DNA of 64,000 bases, taken from contig JBQDZM010000004.1 of the NCBI GenBank assembly GCA_052108535.1, forward strand, positions 62,001 through 126,000. The letters are read 5' to 3'. The notes below the pieces were generated by a model. It was not told the DNA's origin. It saw only the letters and a program-made list of their open reading frames with translations, and did no database searches. The position numbers and the translations under genes were made by a program. Position 1 is the stretch's first letter. Each line of letters opens with the position of its first letter. Below are positions 33,574-41,570 of the stretch, in pieces. The stretch comes from Galactobacter sp052108535. GTDB taxonomy: Bacteria > Actinomycetota > Actinomycetes > Actinomycetales > Micrococcaceae.

Positions 33574-35238
33574 TCAGTGATGGGTGGGCGGTTCCGCACC
33601 GATACCGGTGAGGGAACGCACTTCCATCTCTGCCGCGAGTTCCGCACTCTCCTTGGTCTTGTCCGTGATGGAACCAAGCCAGCCGAGGATGAACGCCAGC
33701 GGGATCGAAATCAGGCCGGGGTTAGCCAGCGGGAAGATGTCGAAGTCCGCGCTGGGGATCATGGACGTCTCGGCACCGGACATCACCGGCGAGAGGATGA
33801 TCAGCAGCAGGGAGGAACCCAGGCCGCCGTACATGGACCACAGCGCGCCACGGGTGGTGAAGCGTTTCCAGAACAGCGAGTACAGGATGGTGGGGAGGTT
33901 GGCAGACGCTGCGACCGCGAAGGCCAGCGCCACCAGGAAGGCCACGTTCTGACCATTGGCGCCGATACCGCCCAGGATGGCGACGATACCGATGACCACG
34001 ATGGTGATCCGGGAAACCTTGACCTCCTGCTCCGAGGTGGCCTTACCCTTCTTGATCACGGATCCGTAGATGTCGTGGGAGAAGGAGGCCGCTGCGGTGA
34101 TCGCCAGGCCGGCCACCACCGCGAGGATGGTCGCGAAGGCCACCGCGGCAATCACACCGAGTAGGACGGATCCGCCGAGTTCGAACGCCAGCAGCGGGGC
34201 CGCAGCATTCTCACCGCCTGGAGCCGCCTTGATCGCGTCAGGCCCGAGCATGGCACCTGCTGCGTAGCCAAGCACCAGGGTGAACAGGTAGAAGGCACCG
34301 ATGATCCAGATGGCCCAGACCACGGACTTACGTGCCTCCTTGGCGGTGGGCACCGTGTAGAAGCGCATCAGCACGTGCGGCAGACCCGCAGTACCGAGCA
34401 CCAAGGCCAGGCCAAGGGAGATGAAGTCGATCTTGGACATCGTGGACGAGCCGTACTTGGCACCGGGCTCCAGCAGAGCCTGGCCGGCGGCCTGAGCGTC
34501 AGCGGCAGAGGCACCCTTCGCGGTTTCGGAGTCGACCAACGCGGTGACGGCGTCACCCAGCAGCTCGGACAGGTTGAAGCCGTGCAGCGCCAGAGCCCAA
34601 ACGGTCATGACGCAGGCACCGGTCACCAGCAAGGTGGCCTTGATGATCTGCACCCAGGTGGTGCCCTTCATGCCACCAACCAGCACGTAGAGGATCATGA
34701 GCGCACCCACCACGGCGATGACCACGGACTGACCAGCCTTGTCCGGGATACCCAGCAGCAGGGAGACCAGGCCACCGGCGCCGGCCATCTGAGCCAGCAG
34801 GTAGAACAGGCAGACGGCCAGGGTGGTGATCGCCGCGGCGATACGAACCGGCTTCTGCTTCAGGCGGAAGGACAGCACATCCGCCATGGTGAACTTACCG
34901 GTGTTACGCAGCAGCTCCGCGACCAACAGCAGGGCCACAAGCCAGGCCACCAGGAAGCCGATGGAGTACAGGAATCCGTCGTAACCATAGAGGGCGATGG
35001 CACCCACGATGCCGAGGAAGGACGCGGCGGAAAGGTAGTCACCGGAAATGGCGATACCGTTCTGCGCTCCGGAGAAGCCACGGCCACCGGCCAAGAAGTC
35101 CGCCGCCGAGGAATTGCTCTTAGAGGCACGGAACACCACGATCAGGGTGACCAGGACGAAGATCCCGAAAATGCCAATGTTGATCCAGGGATTACCTACC
35201 GCGGTTTCCCCGATTGCGAGCAAGGTGTCAGTGTTCAT
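33574..35238 (-). CDS. actP: Cation/acetate-type solute:sodium symporter (ActP/MctC-like)
   Basis: A 554-residue SSS-family transporter with about 13 helices. NGIAISGDYLSAASFLGIVG (about 60-80) and GLPHVLMRFYTVPTAKEAR (about 280) are the signatures of the ActP/MctC branch, which takes up acetate, propionate or pyruvate. The start ATG overlaps the DUF485 gene stop by 4 bases (ATGA), the same pairing as yjcH-actP in E. coli. The operon is divergent from lytS and shares a control region with CRP-like and LytTR-like sites. The exact substrate is inferred. Confidence 0.9.
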   Translation of the reverse strand: MNTDTLLAIGETAVGNPWINIGIFGIFVLVTLIVVFRASKSNSSAADFLAGGRGFSGAQNGIAISGDYLSAASFLGIVGAIALYGYDGFLYSIGFLVAWLVALLLVAELLRNTGKFTMADVLSFRLKQKPVRIAAAITTLAVCLFYLLAQMAGAGGLVSLLLGIPDKAGQSVVIAVVGALMILYVLVGGMKGTTWVQIIKATLLVTGACVMTVWALALHGFNLSELLGDAVTALVDSETAKGASAADAQAAGQALLEPGAKYGSSTMSKIDFISLGLALVLGTAGLPHVLMRFYTVPTAKEARKSVVWAIWIIGAFYLFTLVLGYAAGAMLGPDAIKAAPGGENAAAPLLAFELGGSVLLGVIAAVAFATILAVVAGLAITAAASFSHDIYGSVIKKGKATSEQEVKVSRITIVVIGIVAILGGIGANGQNVAFLVALAFAVAASANLPTILYSLFWKRFTTRGALWSMYGGLGSSLLLIILSPVMSGAETSMIPSADFDIFPLANPGLISIPLAFILGWLGSITDKTKESAELAAEMEVRSLTGIGAEPPTHH

Positions 35239-35603
35239 CGGTTGCTCCCCTCCCCTGCTGCCTTGGCCTCATTGATGGCGATGAGTTCCAGTTCTTCACG
35301 GATGGCAGCAGCCTCCGGGTCCATCTTCTTGTTCGCATGGGACACGTACATCGACGTGATCACGAAAGTGGATACGAACTGCAGCAGACCCCAAACGAGG
35401 CCGAGATTGACGTTTCCGAAGACCTTGATGCTCATGAATTCCGGCAAGAACGCCGCGAAGATCACGTAAAGCAGGTACCAGGCCAAGAAAAACACGGTCA
35501 TGGGGAAAGCGAAGCTGCGATGGTGTCTACGCAGATTCTTGAAACGCTCCTCCCCCTGGGTCCGGATGAAGTCCTCCGGAGCCGGTGTGGGTACGGATGT
35601 CAT
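35235..35603 (-). CDS. DUF485 family small membrane protein
   Basis: A 122-residue two-helix protein (YjcH-like). The helices at about 33-55 and 68-92 and the N-terminal FKNLRRHHRSFAFPMTVFFL are typical of DUF485, which accompanies ActP-type symporters and is thought to be an accessory subunit. GAGGAGG upstream fixes the ATG at 35603. It overlaps actP by 4 bases, so the two are co-translated. Confidence 0.9.
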   Translation of the reverse strand: MTSVPTPAPEDFIRTQGEERFKNLRRHHRSFAFPMTVFFLAWYLLYVIFAAFLPEFMSIKVFGNVNLGLVWGLLQFVSTFVITSMYVSHANKKMDPEAAAIREELELIAINEAKAAGEGSNR

Positions 35604-35666
35604 TGCGTGGATGCCTCCTCGGGGGAAACGCGACTGCGCCTCGTTGCGCCGCCGGGGTCCGCCATG

Positions 35667-35682
35667 CGTGATGTACATCACG
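35667..35682. promoter_or_regulatory. CRP/GlxR-like palindrome upstream of the DUF485-actP operon
   Basis: CGTGATGTACATCACG is a perfect 16-bp palindrome containing GTGA-N6-TCAC, the core of CRP/GlxR sites. It lies 64-79 bases upstream of the DUF485 start. Control by a cAMP-type regulator fits acetate transport and is inferred. Confidence 0.6.
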
Positions 35683-35764
35683 AACCACTTCAGAGTGTGC
35701 TTCACATCACAGGCCCATTTCCAACGCGCAACACCCCTGATCGCCGTGAGGCGGACTCAGTGCG

Positions 35765-35806
35765 CCGAACGGTCAGAACTGGTCGCCGAACGGTCCGCCG
35801 AACGGC
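35765..35806. promoter_or_regulatory. Direct repeats resembling LytTR-regulator boxes
   Basis: CCGAACGGT occurs at 35765-35773 and 35786-35794, with a variant CCGAACGGC at 35798-35806. On the minus strand the box reads ACCGTTCGG, which fits the LytTR consensus [TA][AC][CA]GTTN[AG][TC] in 8 of 9 positions. The first two boxes are 12 bp apart, the spacing known for LytTR dimers. They lie 36-77 bases upstream of lytS. Confidence 0.6.
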
Positions 35807-35813
35807 GTGTTGC

Positions 35814-35827
35814 GTGAGTCGAGTCAC
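35814..35827. promoter_or_regulatory. Second CRP-like site, upstream of lytS
   Basis: GTGAGTCGAGTCAC has the GTGA-N6-TCAC core of CRP/GlxR sites and ends 14 bases before the lytS ATG. Such a close position would favour repression of lytS if it is bound. Confidence 0.45.
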
Positions 35828-35841
35828 TTAGGCTTGAGTTC

Positions 35842-37089
35842 ATGCTTCCCGTCGCAGCGCAGCTGGTGCTCGCGGCGAGCGCCTCGGTGTTCTTCGTGGC
35901 CCTCGCCGCGACGATTGTGCTCCGCTTCCTCCGCAGGGACCGCAGTCTCGGCAGTGACGATGCCGCTCGTTTGGAGCTGTTACATCAGGTGGCGGCAACG
36001 GCGCCGGTGCTGCAGCAGGGGCTCGATGCCGAGCGTGCGCAGACGGCAGCCGTGGCACTGCAGCGGTTGTTGGGTTCGCAGGGTGTGGCGTTGTTGGACT
36101 CGCATTCGTTGCTGGCCGCGCACGGAGAATGGCCTGAGGGCTATTCACCCAAGGGGTTGGGTGAGGGGCCGGGCGCGGAGCGGACCAAGGTCCGCAAGGT
36201 GCCCGACGGCGCCCGCGTGTGGCACGTGGTCGTCTCGCCTTTGCGGGTGGGTCAGCGGCGGGTGGGCGCCATCGAGGTCGCTGTGCTGGGTTCCGATGCG
36301 TCCATGGTCAGAGCCGTCGAGGACACGGCCACGTGGGTGTCGGCGCAGCTGGGTGTCTCGGAGTTGGAGTCCCAGCGTGCCGTGCTGGCGGAGGCTGAGG
36401 TGCGAGCGTTGCGCGCGCAGATCAGCCCGCACTTCATCTACAACTCGTTGAACGCGATTGCCTCCTTCATCCACACCGACCCGGAGCGAGCCCGTGATCT
36501 GGTGTTGGAATTCGCGGATTTCACCCGGTACTCGTTCAGGCGGCGGGCGGACTTCACGACCTTGAGCGAGGAACTGACCGCCATCGGTTCCTACCTGGCC
36601 TTGGAAAGGGCCCGCTTCGGTGACCGGCTGCGAGTCCGGATCGACGTGGCGCCGGAGGTGCTCTCCATGCCGCTGCCACTGCTGTGCTTACAACCGTTGG
36701 TGGAGAACGCCGTGCGTCACGGGATCGAACCCCTGGAGGAGGGTGGCCGCATCACCCTGACGGTGCGCGATGCCGGCGACCATGCGTTGGTCACCGTGGA
36801 GGATGACGGGGTGGGGGCCGAACCCGAGCACATCCGTTCGTTGCTTCGGGGAACCGGATCCGGAAGTCACGTTGGTCTGCGCAATGTGGATCAGCGATTG
36901 CGGCAGCTCTACGGCCCGTCGGCGGCGCTGGCAGTGGATACCGCTCCCGGTCAGGGCACTGCGGTGATGCTGCACCTGCCGAAGTTTCATCCGGCTGCTG
37001 CGAAGGCGCTGGATGACCGGGCGCCGGCTACCTCGGGGCACCCCAACCCCGTGGAGAGCCCCAAAATCAATGCAGGTGAGTCACGATGA
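35842..37089 (+). CDS. LytS-type sensor histidine kinase
   Basis: A 415-residue kinase with a single N-terminal membrane helix (about 5-27), a GAF-like middle region and a His_kinase domain. The H-box is LRAQISPHFIYNSLNAI (about 190-206), the N-box LQPLVENAVRHGIEP (about 282), and the glycine loops EDDGVGAEP and SHVGLRNVDQRL close the ATPase. It lacks the multi-helix 5TM sensor of classical LytS/BtsS proteins. Its stop overlaps the response-regulator start (ATGA). The context with an ActP-like symporter suggests sensing of a small carboxylate. Confidence 0.92.
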   Translation: MLPVAAQLVLAASASVFFVALAATIVLRFLRRDRSLGSDDAARLELLHQVAATAPVLQQGLDAERAQTAAVALQRLLGSQGVALLDSHSLLAAHGEWPEGYSPKGLGEGPGAERTKVRKVPDGARVWHVVVSPLRVGQRRVGAIEVAVLGSDASMVRAVEDTATWVSAQLGVSELESQRAVLAEAEVRALRAQISPHFIYNSLNAIASFIHTDPERARDLVLEFADFTRYSFRRRADFTTLSEELTAIGSYLALERARFGDRLRVRIDVAPEVLSMPLPLLCLQPLVENAVRHGIEPLEEGGRITLTVRDAGDHALVTVEDDGVGAEPEHIRSLLRGTGSGSHVGLRNVDQRLRQLYGPSAALAVDTAPGQGTAVMLHLPKFHPAAAKALDDRAPATSGHPNPVESPKINAGESR

Positions 37090-37862
37090 AAGGAACCAAC
37101 GTGATCTCGGTGTTGGTGGTGGACGACGAGGTTCCGGCCCTCAACGAACTGCAATTCCTGTTGGACCGGGACAGCCGGGTGGGCGCCGTCCTCACCGCAC
37201 GCACTGGGACCGCGGCGTTGAAGACCCTGCAGGAACATGCGGTGGACCTGGTGCTGCTGGATATTCACATGCCCGGACTCAACGGTCTGGAACTGGCCGG
37301 AGTGCTGCGTCGGTTCGCCTCAGCCCCCGCCCTGGTGTTCGTCACCGCAGATGCTTCCCACGCCGTGGAGGCCTACGACCTTGCCGCGGTGGATTACCTG
37401 CTCAAGCCGGTGCGATCCCAGCGCCTGGCGGAGATGGTGACCCGGGTGTCGGAGCAACGACAGCAGCGTGAGGCCGCAGCCCCCGCGGCGGCGGACCCCG
37501 GCGCGGCAGAACCCGAGGAAGAGAGCCTGCTACTCTCCCACGGAGATACGGCCGTACGGGTCAAACTCTCCGAGATCACCCACGTCACCGCGGCCGGTGA
37601 CTATGCCCGCGTCCACACCGCCCGCGGCAGCTTCCTGGAACGCGTCTCCCTCTCCGACCTGGAGCAGCGGTGGGAGGAACACGGATTCATCCGCGTCCAC
37701 CGCTCCGCACTGGTGCGGCTCGGCGCCGTGGAATCCGTCTCCCGACAGACCGGCGTGATGAGCGTCCACGTGGCAGGGACGGACCTGCCCGTGGCCCGCA
37801 GGGCACTACCCCGCGTGCGGGAGGCCTTGAACTCACAGACCATCGGAACGGCACGCAAGTGA
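37086..37862 (+). CDS. LytTR-type response regulator
   Basis: A 258-residue regulator. The receiver domain (1-125) has the acidic pocket VVDDE, the phosphoacceptor aspartate in LLDIHMPGLNG (about residue 59) and the conserved lysine in LLKPV. A Pro/Ala/Glu linker follows (about 125-145), then a LytTR DNA-binding domain (about 148-252; GDYARVHTARGSFLER, FIRVHRSALV). It starts with a 4-base overlap of the kinase and overlaps the next gene by GTGA. The direct repeats at 35765-35794 are a candidate binding site. Confidence 0.93.
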   Translation: MKGTNVISVLVVDDEVPALNELQFLLDRDSRVGAVLTARTGTAALKTLQEHAVDLVLLDIHMPGLNGLELAGVLRRFASAPALVFVTADASHAVEAYDLAAVDYLLKPVRSQRLAEMVTRVSEQRQQREAAAPAAADPGAAEPEEESLLLSHGDTAVRVKLSEITHVTAAGDYARVHTARGSFLERVSLSDLEQRWEEHGFIRVHRSALVRLGAVESVSRQTGVMSVHVAGTDLPVARRALPRVREALNSQTIGTARK

Positions 37863-38347
37863 CCGAGCCAGCGCTCGGTCGGCAGGACGGGCTGCCTGAC
37901 GGGTCACCTCGTGGGCCCCTTGATGGGCCGCCCGGTGAGTCGTCTGGTGATTCGTCGGGTAGGCCGCCCGGAGACTTGCCCGCGGAACACCCTGCACCGG
38001 ATCTGCCACCACCGCGTCCGGGCCGCGTTCGGATTCAGGCGGATCAAGACCCCGAGTTACCCGGCGGCGATACCACCGGCGCCGATGACTTCTACGTCCG
38101 CGCGCTCATGAAAGCACAGTTGCGGCTGTCGCTGGTCCTGGCCGTGGGATTCCTTGCCGTGGTCGGTGTGCTGGCCGTGGGCGTCACCACCTGGTCGCTG
38201 CTTGAGGACCTCCGCTTCCTGCGGCTACCGCTGTCCTGGTGGCTCATCGGGTTTGCCCTGTACCCGTTGGTCCTCGGCGCCGCCGCAGTACATCACGTGT
38301 GGGCCCGCCGTTTGGAAGACCGGTACAGGAGGGTGAGCAGGCCGTGA
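37859..38347 (+). CDS. Two-helix membrane protein with a Pro/Gly-rich N-terminus, DUF485-like
   Basis: A 162-residue protein. The first 80 residues are Pro/Gly/Asp-rich and likely disordered; two membrane helices follow (about 95-118 and 128-148). The layout resembles DUF485 proteins that pair with symporters, but the family signature is weak. The GTG start lies inside the response-regulator stop (GTGA) and its own stop overlaps the start of the next symporter gene, so all four genes from lytS on are translationally linked. Confidence 0.8.
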   Translation: MTEPALGRQDGLPDGSPRGPLDGPPGESSGDSSGRPPGDLPAEHPAPDLPPPRPGRVRIQADQDPELPGGDTTGADDFYVRALMKAQLRLSLVLAVGFLAVVGVLAVGVTTWSLLEDLRFLRLPLSWWLIGFALYPLVLGAAAVHHVWARRLEDRYRRVSRP

Positions 38348-39783
38348 ACTCCTACCTCAACACCGCCGTCATCGCCTTGGTGTGTCTCAGCACCGTGCTC
38401 ATGGCCGTGCGCGGCGTGAACCGACACCGCAGCAGCGCCGACGTCCTAGTCGCAGCACGCAGCGTGAAGCCATGGTGGAATGCCTCCGCGATCGGTGGGG
38501 AATACCTCTCCGCAGCCAGTTTCCTCGGCGTCACCGGGTTGATCGTTCTCACCGGCCGTGACGGACTCTGGTATCCGGTGGGCTACGCTGCCGGGTTCCT
38601 CATGCTCATGCTGTTCGTCGCGGCACCCCTGCGCAGATCCGGGGCATACACCTTGCCGGACTTTGCCCAGGTCAGGTTCGGTCAGGAGAACGTGGCCCGC
38701 GTGCTCGGCTACACCGTGCTTGGCGTCGGGTGGCTCTACATGCTGCCCCAGATGCACGCAGCCGCCCTGGCGTTGACCACCGTGACGGATCTGCCTGCCC
38801 AGGTGGGCCCCGTGGTCGTCACTGCCGTGGTGATCGCCTCGGTGGTCCCCGGCGGGATGCGCTCCATCACCGCGGTCCAAGCCATGCAGTACTGGCTCAA
38901 ATTGGCGGCCTTGGCCATCCCGACCGTTGCGCTCATCATCGCCCTACCGCTCGGAGCGGGCCCCGAGCTGCCGGCTGAACCGGTGCTCCCCCCGCCCAGC
39001 CAGACTCCGTTGGTGACGGTGTCCCTGCTGATCGCCTTGGTCTTCGGAACCCTGGGGCTGCCCCACGTCCTGGTGCGCTTCTACACGAACCCCACTGGCG
39101 CCCAGGCCAGAACCACCACGTTCACCGTTACCGCCTTGGTGAGCCTGTTCTACCTCTTCCCTACGGGGTTGGCGTTCCTGGCGGTCAGCACCGAGATCAG
39201 GGCACCCGGCAACCCGGACGCCCTGGTCCTGCAGTTGCCTTCCGCGCTGCTCGGGGGAACCGCGGGCGTACTGCTGACCGCGATTGTGGCCGGCGGCGCC
39301 TTCGCGGCCTTCGTCTCCACGTCCTCCGGGCTGACCGTGGCGCTGGCCGGCGTCATCTCACGACGATTCTTCGCCGGATCTGTGTCCGGATTCCGCCGAG
39401 GGGCGCTGGTGGCCGCGCTGGTTCCCGGTGCCATCTCACTGGCCACCTCCACCACGGGACTGGCCAGCGTCATCGGTTCCATCTTCGCGCTCACGGCCTC
39501 CACCATCGCGCCGGTCCTGTTGGCAGGCATCTGGTGGCGGCGGGCCTCCGGCGCCGGAGCCATAGCGGCGATGGTGACGGGTGCCAGCGTCTGGCTGGCC
39601 TGCTCCGTCGCCACCTTCGCAGCTGCCGGAGGCGCGCTGGGAGGATTGGTGGGGCAACCCGGGCTGCTCAGCGTTCCGGCCGCAGTCCTTGCACTGATCG
39701 TGTTCTCACTGGCCAAACCCGACCGGGATACCGCGCGCCTGGACGCCGTCCTGGCCCGGCTCCACGCTCCGCTGCGGGACTGA
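38344..39783 (+). CDS. Second solute:sodium symporter (ActP/MctC-like)
   Basis: A 479-residue SSS transporter with about 13 helices. WNASAIGGEYLSAASFLGVT and GTLGLPHVLVRFYTNPTGA are the same signatures as in the actP product across the divergent promoter, but the protein is about 75 residues shorter and clearly diverged. It ends the lytS-lytTR-DUF485-like-symporter operon and starts with GTG overlapping the stop before it. The likely substrate is a short carboxylate such as acetate, propionate or pyruvate. Confidence 0.9.
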   Translation: MNSYLNTAVIALVCLSTVLMAVRGVNRHRSSADVLVAARSVKPWWNASAIGGEYLSAASFLGVTGLIVLTGRDGLWYPVGYAAGFLMLMLFVAAPLRRSGAYTLPDFAQVRFGQENVARVLGYTVLGVGWLYMLPQMHAAALALTTVTDLPAQVGPVVVTAVVIASVVPGGMRSITAVQAMQYWLKLAALAIPTVALIIALPLGAGPELPAEPVLPPPSQTPLVTVSLLIALVFGTLGLPHVLVRFYTNPTGAQARTTTFTVTALVSLFYLFPTGLAFLAVSTEIRAPGNPDALVLQLPSALLGGTAGVLLTAIVAGGAFAAFVSTSSGLTVALAGVISRRFFAGSVSGFRRGALVAALVPGAISLATSTTGLASVIGSIFALTASTIAPVLLAGIWWRRASGAGAIAAMVTGASVWLACSVATFAAAGGALGGLVGQPGLLSVPAAVLALIVFSLAKPDRDTARLDAVLARLHAPLRD

Positions 39784-39823
39784 ACCCCAGGCGTAGCGAG
39801 CGCATCACTGACAAGACGTAGCC

Positions 39824-39854
39824 AGCGCCCCACTAGCAAGTCGTCGTGGGCGCT
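39824..39854. terminator. Hairpin between converging symporter and DivIVA-like genes
   Basis: AGCGCC(C)CAC and GTGGGCGCT pair across about 12 bases in the 85-bp gap between two converging genes. It is suitable as a shared terminator, though without a strong U-tract. Confidence 0.45.
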
Positions 39855-39868
39855 TCGCTCGAGACGTC

Positions 39869-40465
39869 TCAGTCGATGGAGGCCATCAGTTCGATGGTGC
39901 GGTCCAGGAAAGCATCCACCTGGTTCTCCTCGTAGCCTTCTTCACCCGTGGCCCGGCCGAACACGGCCCTGCGCACGTCATCCACGGCCAGTGGCTGATC
40001 GTGCTCGAAGTAGTCCAGGAGACGGTCGCAGAGCAGGTCCACCTCCTCGATCGAGTAGGACGGTGCATTCTTGCGCCTTGGCCTGCGGAAGCGCTCCCCC
40101 GCCGGGCGGTGCAGGCGCCTGCGCAGCACGCCGGAGACCTGGGCGATCCCCTCAATCCAGTGATCGTGGCCCTCAGCCGCCACCACAGCGGAACGCTCGC
40201 GAGCCGCGAAGACGTCCTCCAGCCGATCCAGTGCGGAATCAACTTCTCGCGGCGAATAACCACCGTGCACGGGATCGAAGGTGGTGCGGCGAACGATGGC
40301 GCTGGTGATGGGATCTTCCGACTCGCTGCCCTCATAGGTCAGCCGAGCCTTCTGCAGGAAGCGCTCCACCTGCCCGGGGTCGTAACCGAATTCGCTGTCA
40401 CCCGTACGGGCGAACAGGCTCGGTGCGTCCTCGCTGGGGTGCTCGCCAGGCTCGTGCTTGGCCAT
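39869..40465 (-). CDS. Protein with four DivIVA-like repeats
   Basis: A 198-residue soluble protein. Four segments share the DivIVA-domain pattern of an aromatic-containing turn, V-E/D and a helix: FGYDPGQVERFLQKARLTYE (about 26), GGYSPREVDSALDRLEDVFA (about 68), PSYSIEEVDLLCDRLLDYFE (about 133) and EGYEENQVDAFLDRTIELM (about 176). DivIVA itself has one such motif followed by coiled coils that are absent here. Proteins of this type lie near cdsA/frr in Micrococcales; a polar-growth or septum role is inferred only. Two 14-base direct repeats lie just upstream (40488-40522). Confidence 0.8.
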   Translation of the reverse strand: MAKHEPGEHPSEDAPSLFARTGDSEFGYDPGQVERFLQKARLTYEGSESEDPITSAIVRRTTFDPVHGGYSPREVDSALDRLEDVFAARERSAVVAAEGHDHWIEGIAQVSGVLRRRLHRPAGERFRRPRRKNAPSYSIEEVDLLCDRLLDYFEHDQPLAVDDVRRAVFGRATGEEGYEENQVDAFLDRTIELMASID

Positions 40466-40487
40466 CGCGGTTCTTCTCCTTGATATG

Positions 40488-40522
40488 TGTTCTTACACCG
40501 GGGATAGATGTTCTGACACCGG
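40488..40522. repeat. Direct repeat TGTTCTKACACCGG, spaced 21 bp, upstream of the DivIVA-like gene
   Basis: TGTTCTTACACCGG (40488-40501) and TGTTCTGACACCGG (40509-40522) are two copies with one difference, 21 bp (two helical turns) apart, 23 bases upstream of the gene start. They could be a regulator site on the leader or promoter. Confidence 0.4.
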
Positions 40523-40667
40523 CTTCTGCTCAGCTGCCGAGCCACCCGGTGAAAGGACCGATCTGTTCAGATGCTCATCGTATCGGCGCCACGGACCTTA
40601 AGCCCGTCGCCACCGCCGAGTTCTTGGGTGCGGACTCAGGATCCAAGTCACGCAGGATCCACGAGAC

Positions 40668-41570
40668 TCAGGATCCCAGTCCCAACGCGGCCACCGCGAC
40701 CAGGTAACCGACCGGGACCGCGAAGACCATGGAATCCAGGCGGTCCATGATGCCGCCGTGTCCCGGCAGCAGGTTGGACATGTCCTTGATCCCCAACTCA
40801 CGTTTGATCATGGACTCGCCAAGGTCTCCTGCGGTGGAGGCGATCACCACGGCCGCGGCCATGATTGCGCCACCCCACCACGGGGCGTCCAGCACCGTGA
40901 GCGCCAGGATCACGCCGACCACACAGGCCCCGAACACGGAACCGGCAAAGCCCTCCCAGGACTTCTTGGGGCTGATCTTGGGGGCCAAGGGGTGCTTGCC
41001 CAACCAGGCGCCGAAGATGTAGCCGAAGGTGTCGTTGGAGACCACCAGCAGCAGCACCGTCATCAGGAGCCACGTCCCGTTCTCCTCCCGCAACAGCAGC
41101 ACGGAGAAGGAGGCCAGGAGTGGAACCCAGCAGAGCACAAAGAGCGACGCGGCGATGGAGCGGCCCGCGTCGCCACGTCCGTCGAGCACATTCCACAGCA
41201 CGGCCAACACCACGGAACCCACGAAGGCCCCGGTGAGTGCCTGCCCACCGGCCATGAAGGCGGCCACGGGCATGGCCACGGCGCCGAAAACCAAGGGGAT
41301 CAGCGGGAGTGGGAGACCGGTCCCGGTGCGCACGGCCCTGGAGACCTCCCAGACCCCCAAGGCGCAGGCGATGGCGCAGAAAGCCACAAAGAGCGGGTGC
41401 CACAAGAAGACTCCTGCGGCCACGGCAAGCATCAAACCGGCGCCGACGCCGATGGCGGCAGGAAGATCGCGTCCGGCCTTGGACTTGCCGGCCTGGGCCG
41501 CGCGCTTCGCCCTGCGTTGCGACGCGGTCATCGGTTCAGTCACCGCCTCGTCATTGGAGCCCTGAGACAT
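40668..41570 (-). CDS. cdsA: Phosphatidate cytidylyltransferase
   Basis: A 300-residue membrane enzyme that makes CDP-diacylglycerol for phospholipid synthesis. About eight helices and the C-terminal signature (KRELGIKD, then PGHGGIMDRLDS) are intact. The N-terminal 35 residues are polar and basic. The ATG overlaps the frr stop by one base (TGATG). The usual downstream neighbours in related genomes (rlmN, dxr) are not here; the DivIVA-like gene follows after a 200-bp gap. Confidence 0.95.
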   Translation of the reverse strand: MSQGSNDEAVTEPMTASQRRAKRAAQAGKSKAGRDLPAAIGVGAGLMLAVAAGVFLWHPLFVAFCAIACALGVWEVSRAVRTGTGLPLPLIPLVFGAVAMPVAAFMAGGQALTGAFVGSVVLAVLWNVLDGRGDAGRSIAASLFVLCWVPLLASFSVLLLREENGTWLLMTVLLLVVSNDTFGYIFGAWLGKHPLAPKISPKKSWEGFAGSVFGACVVGVILALTVLDAPWWGGAIMAAAVVIASTAGDLGESMIKRELGIKDMSNLLPGHGGIMDRLDSMVFAVPVGYLVAVAALGLGS

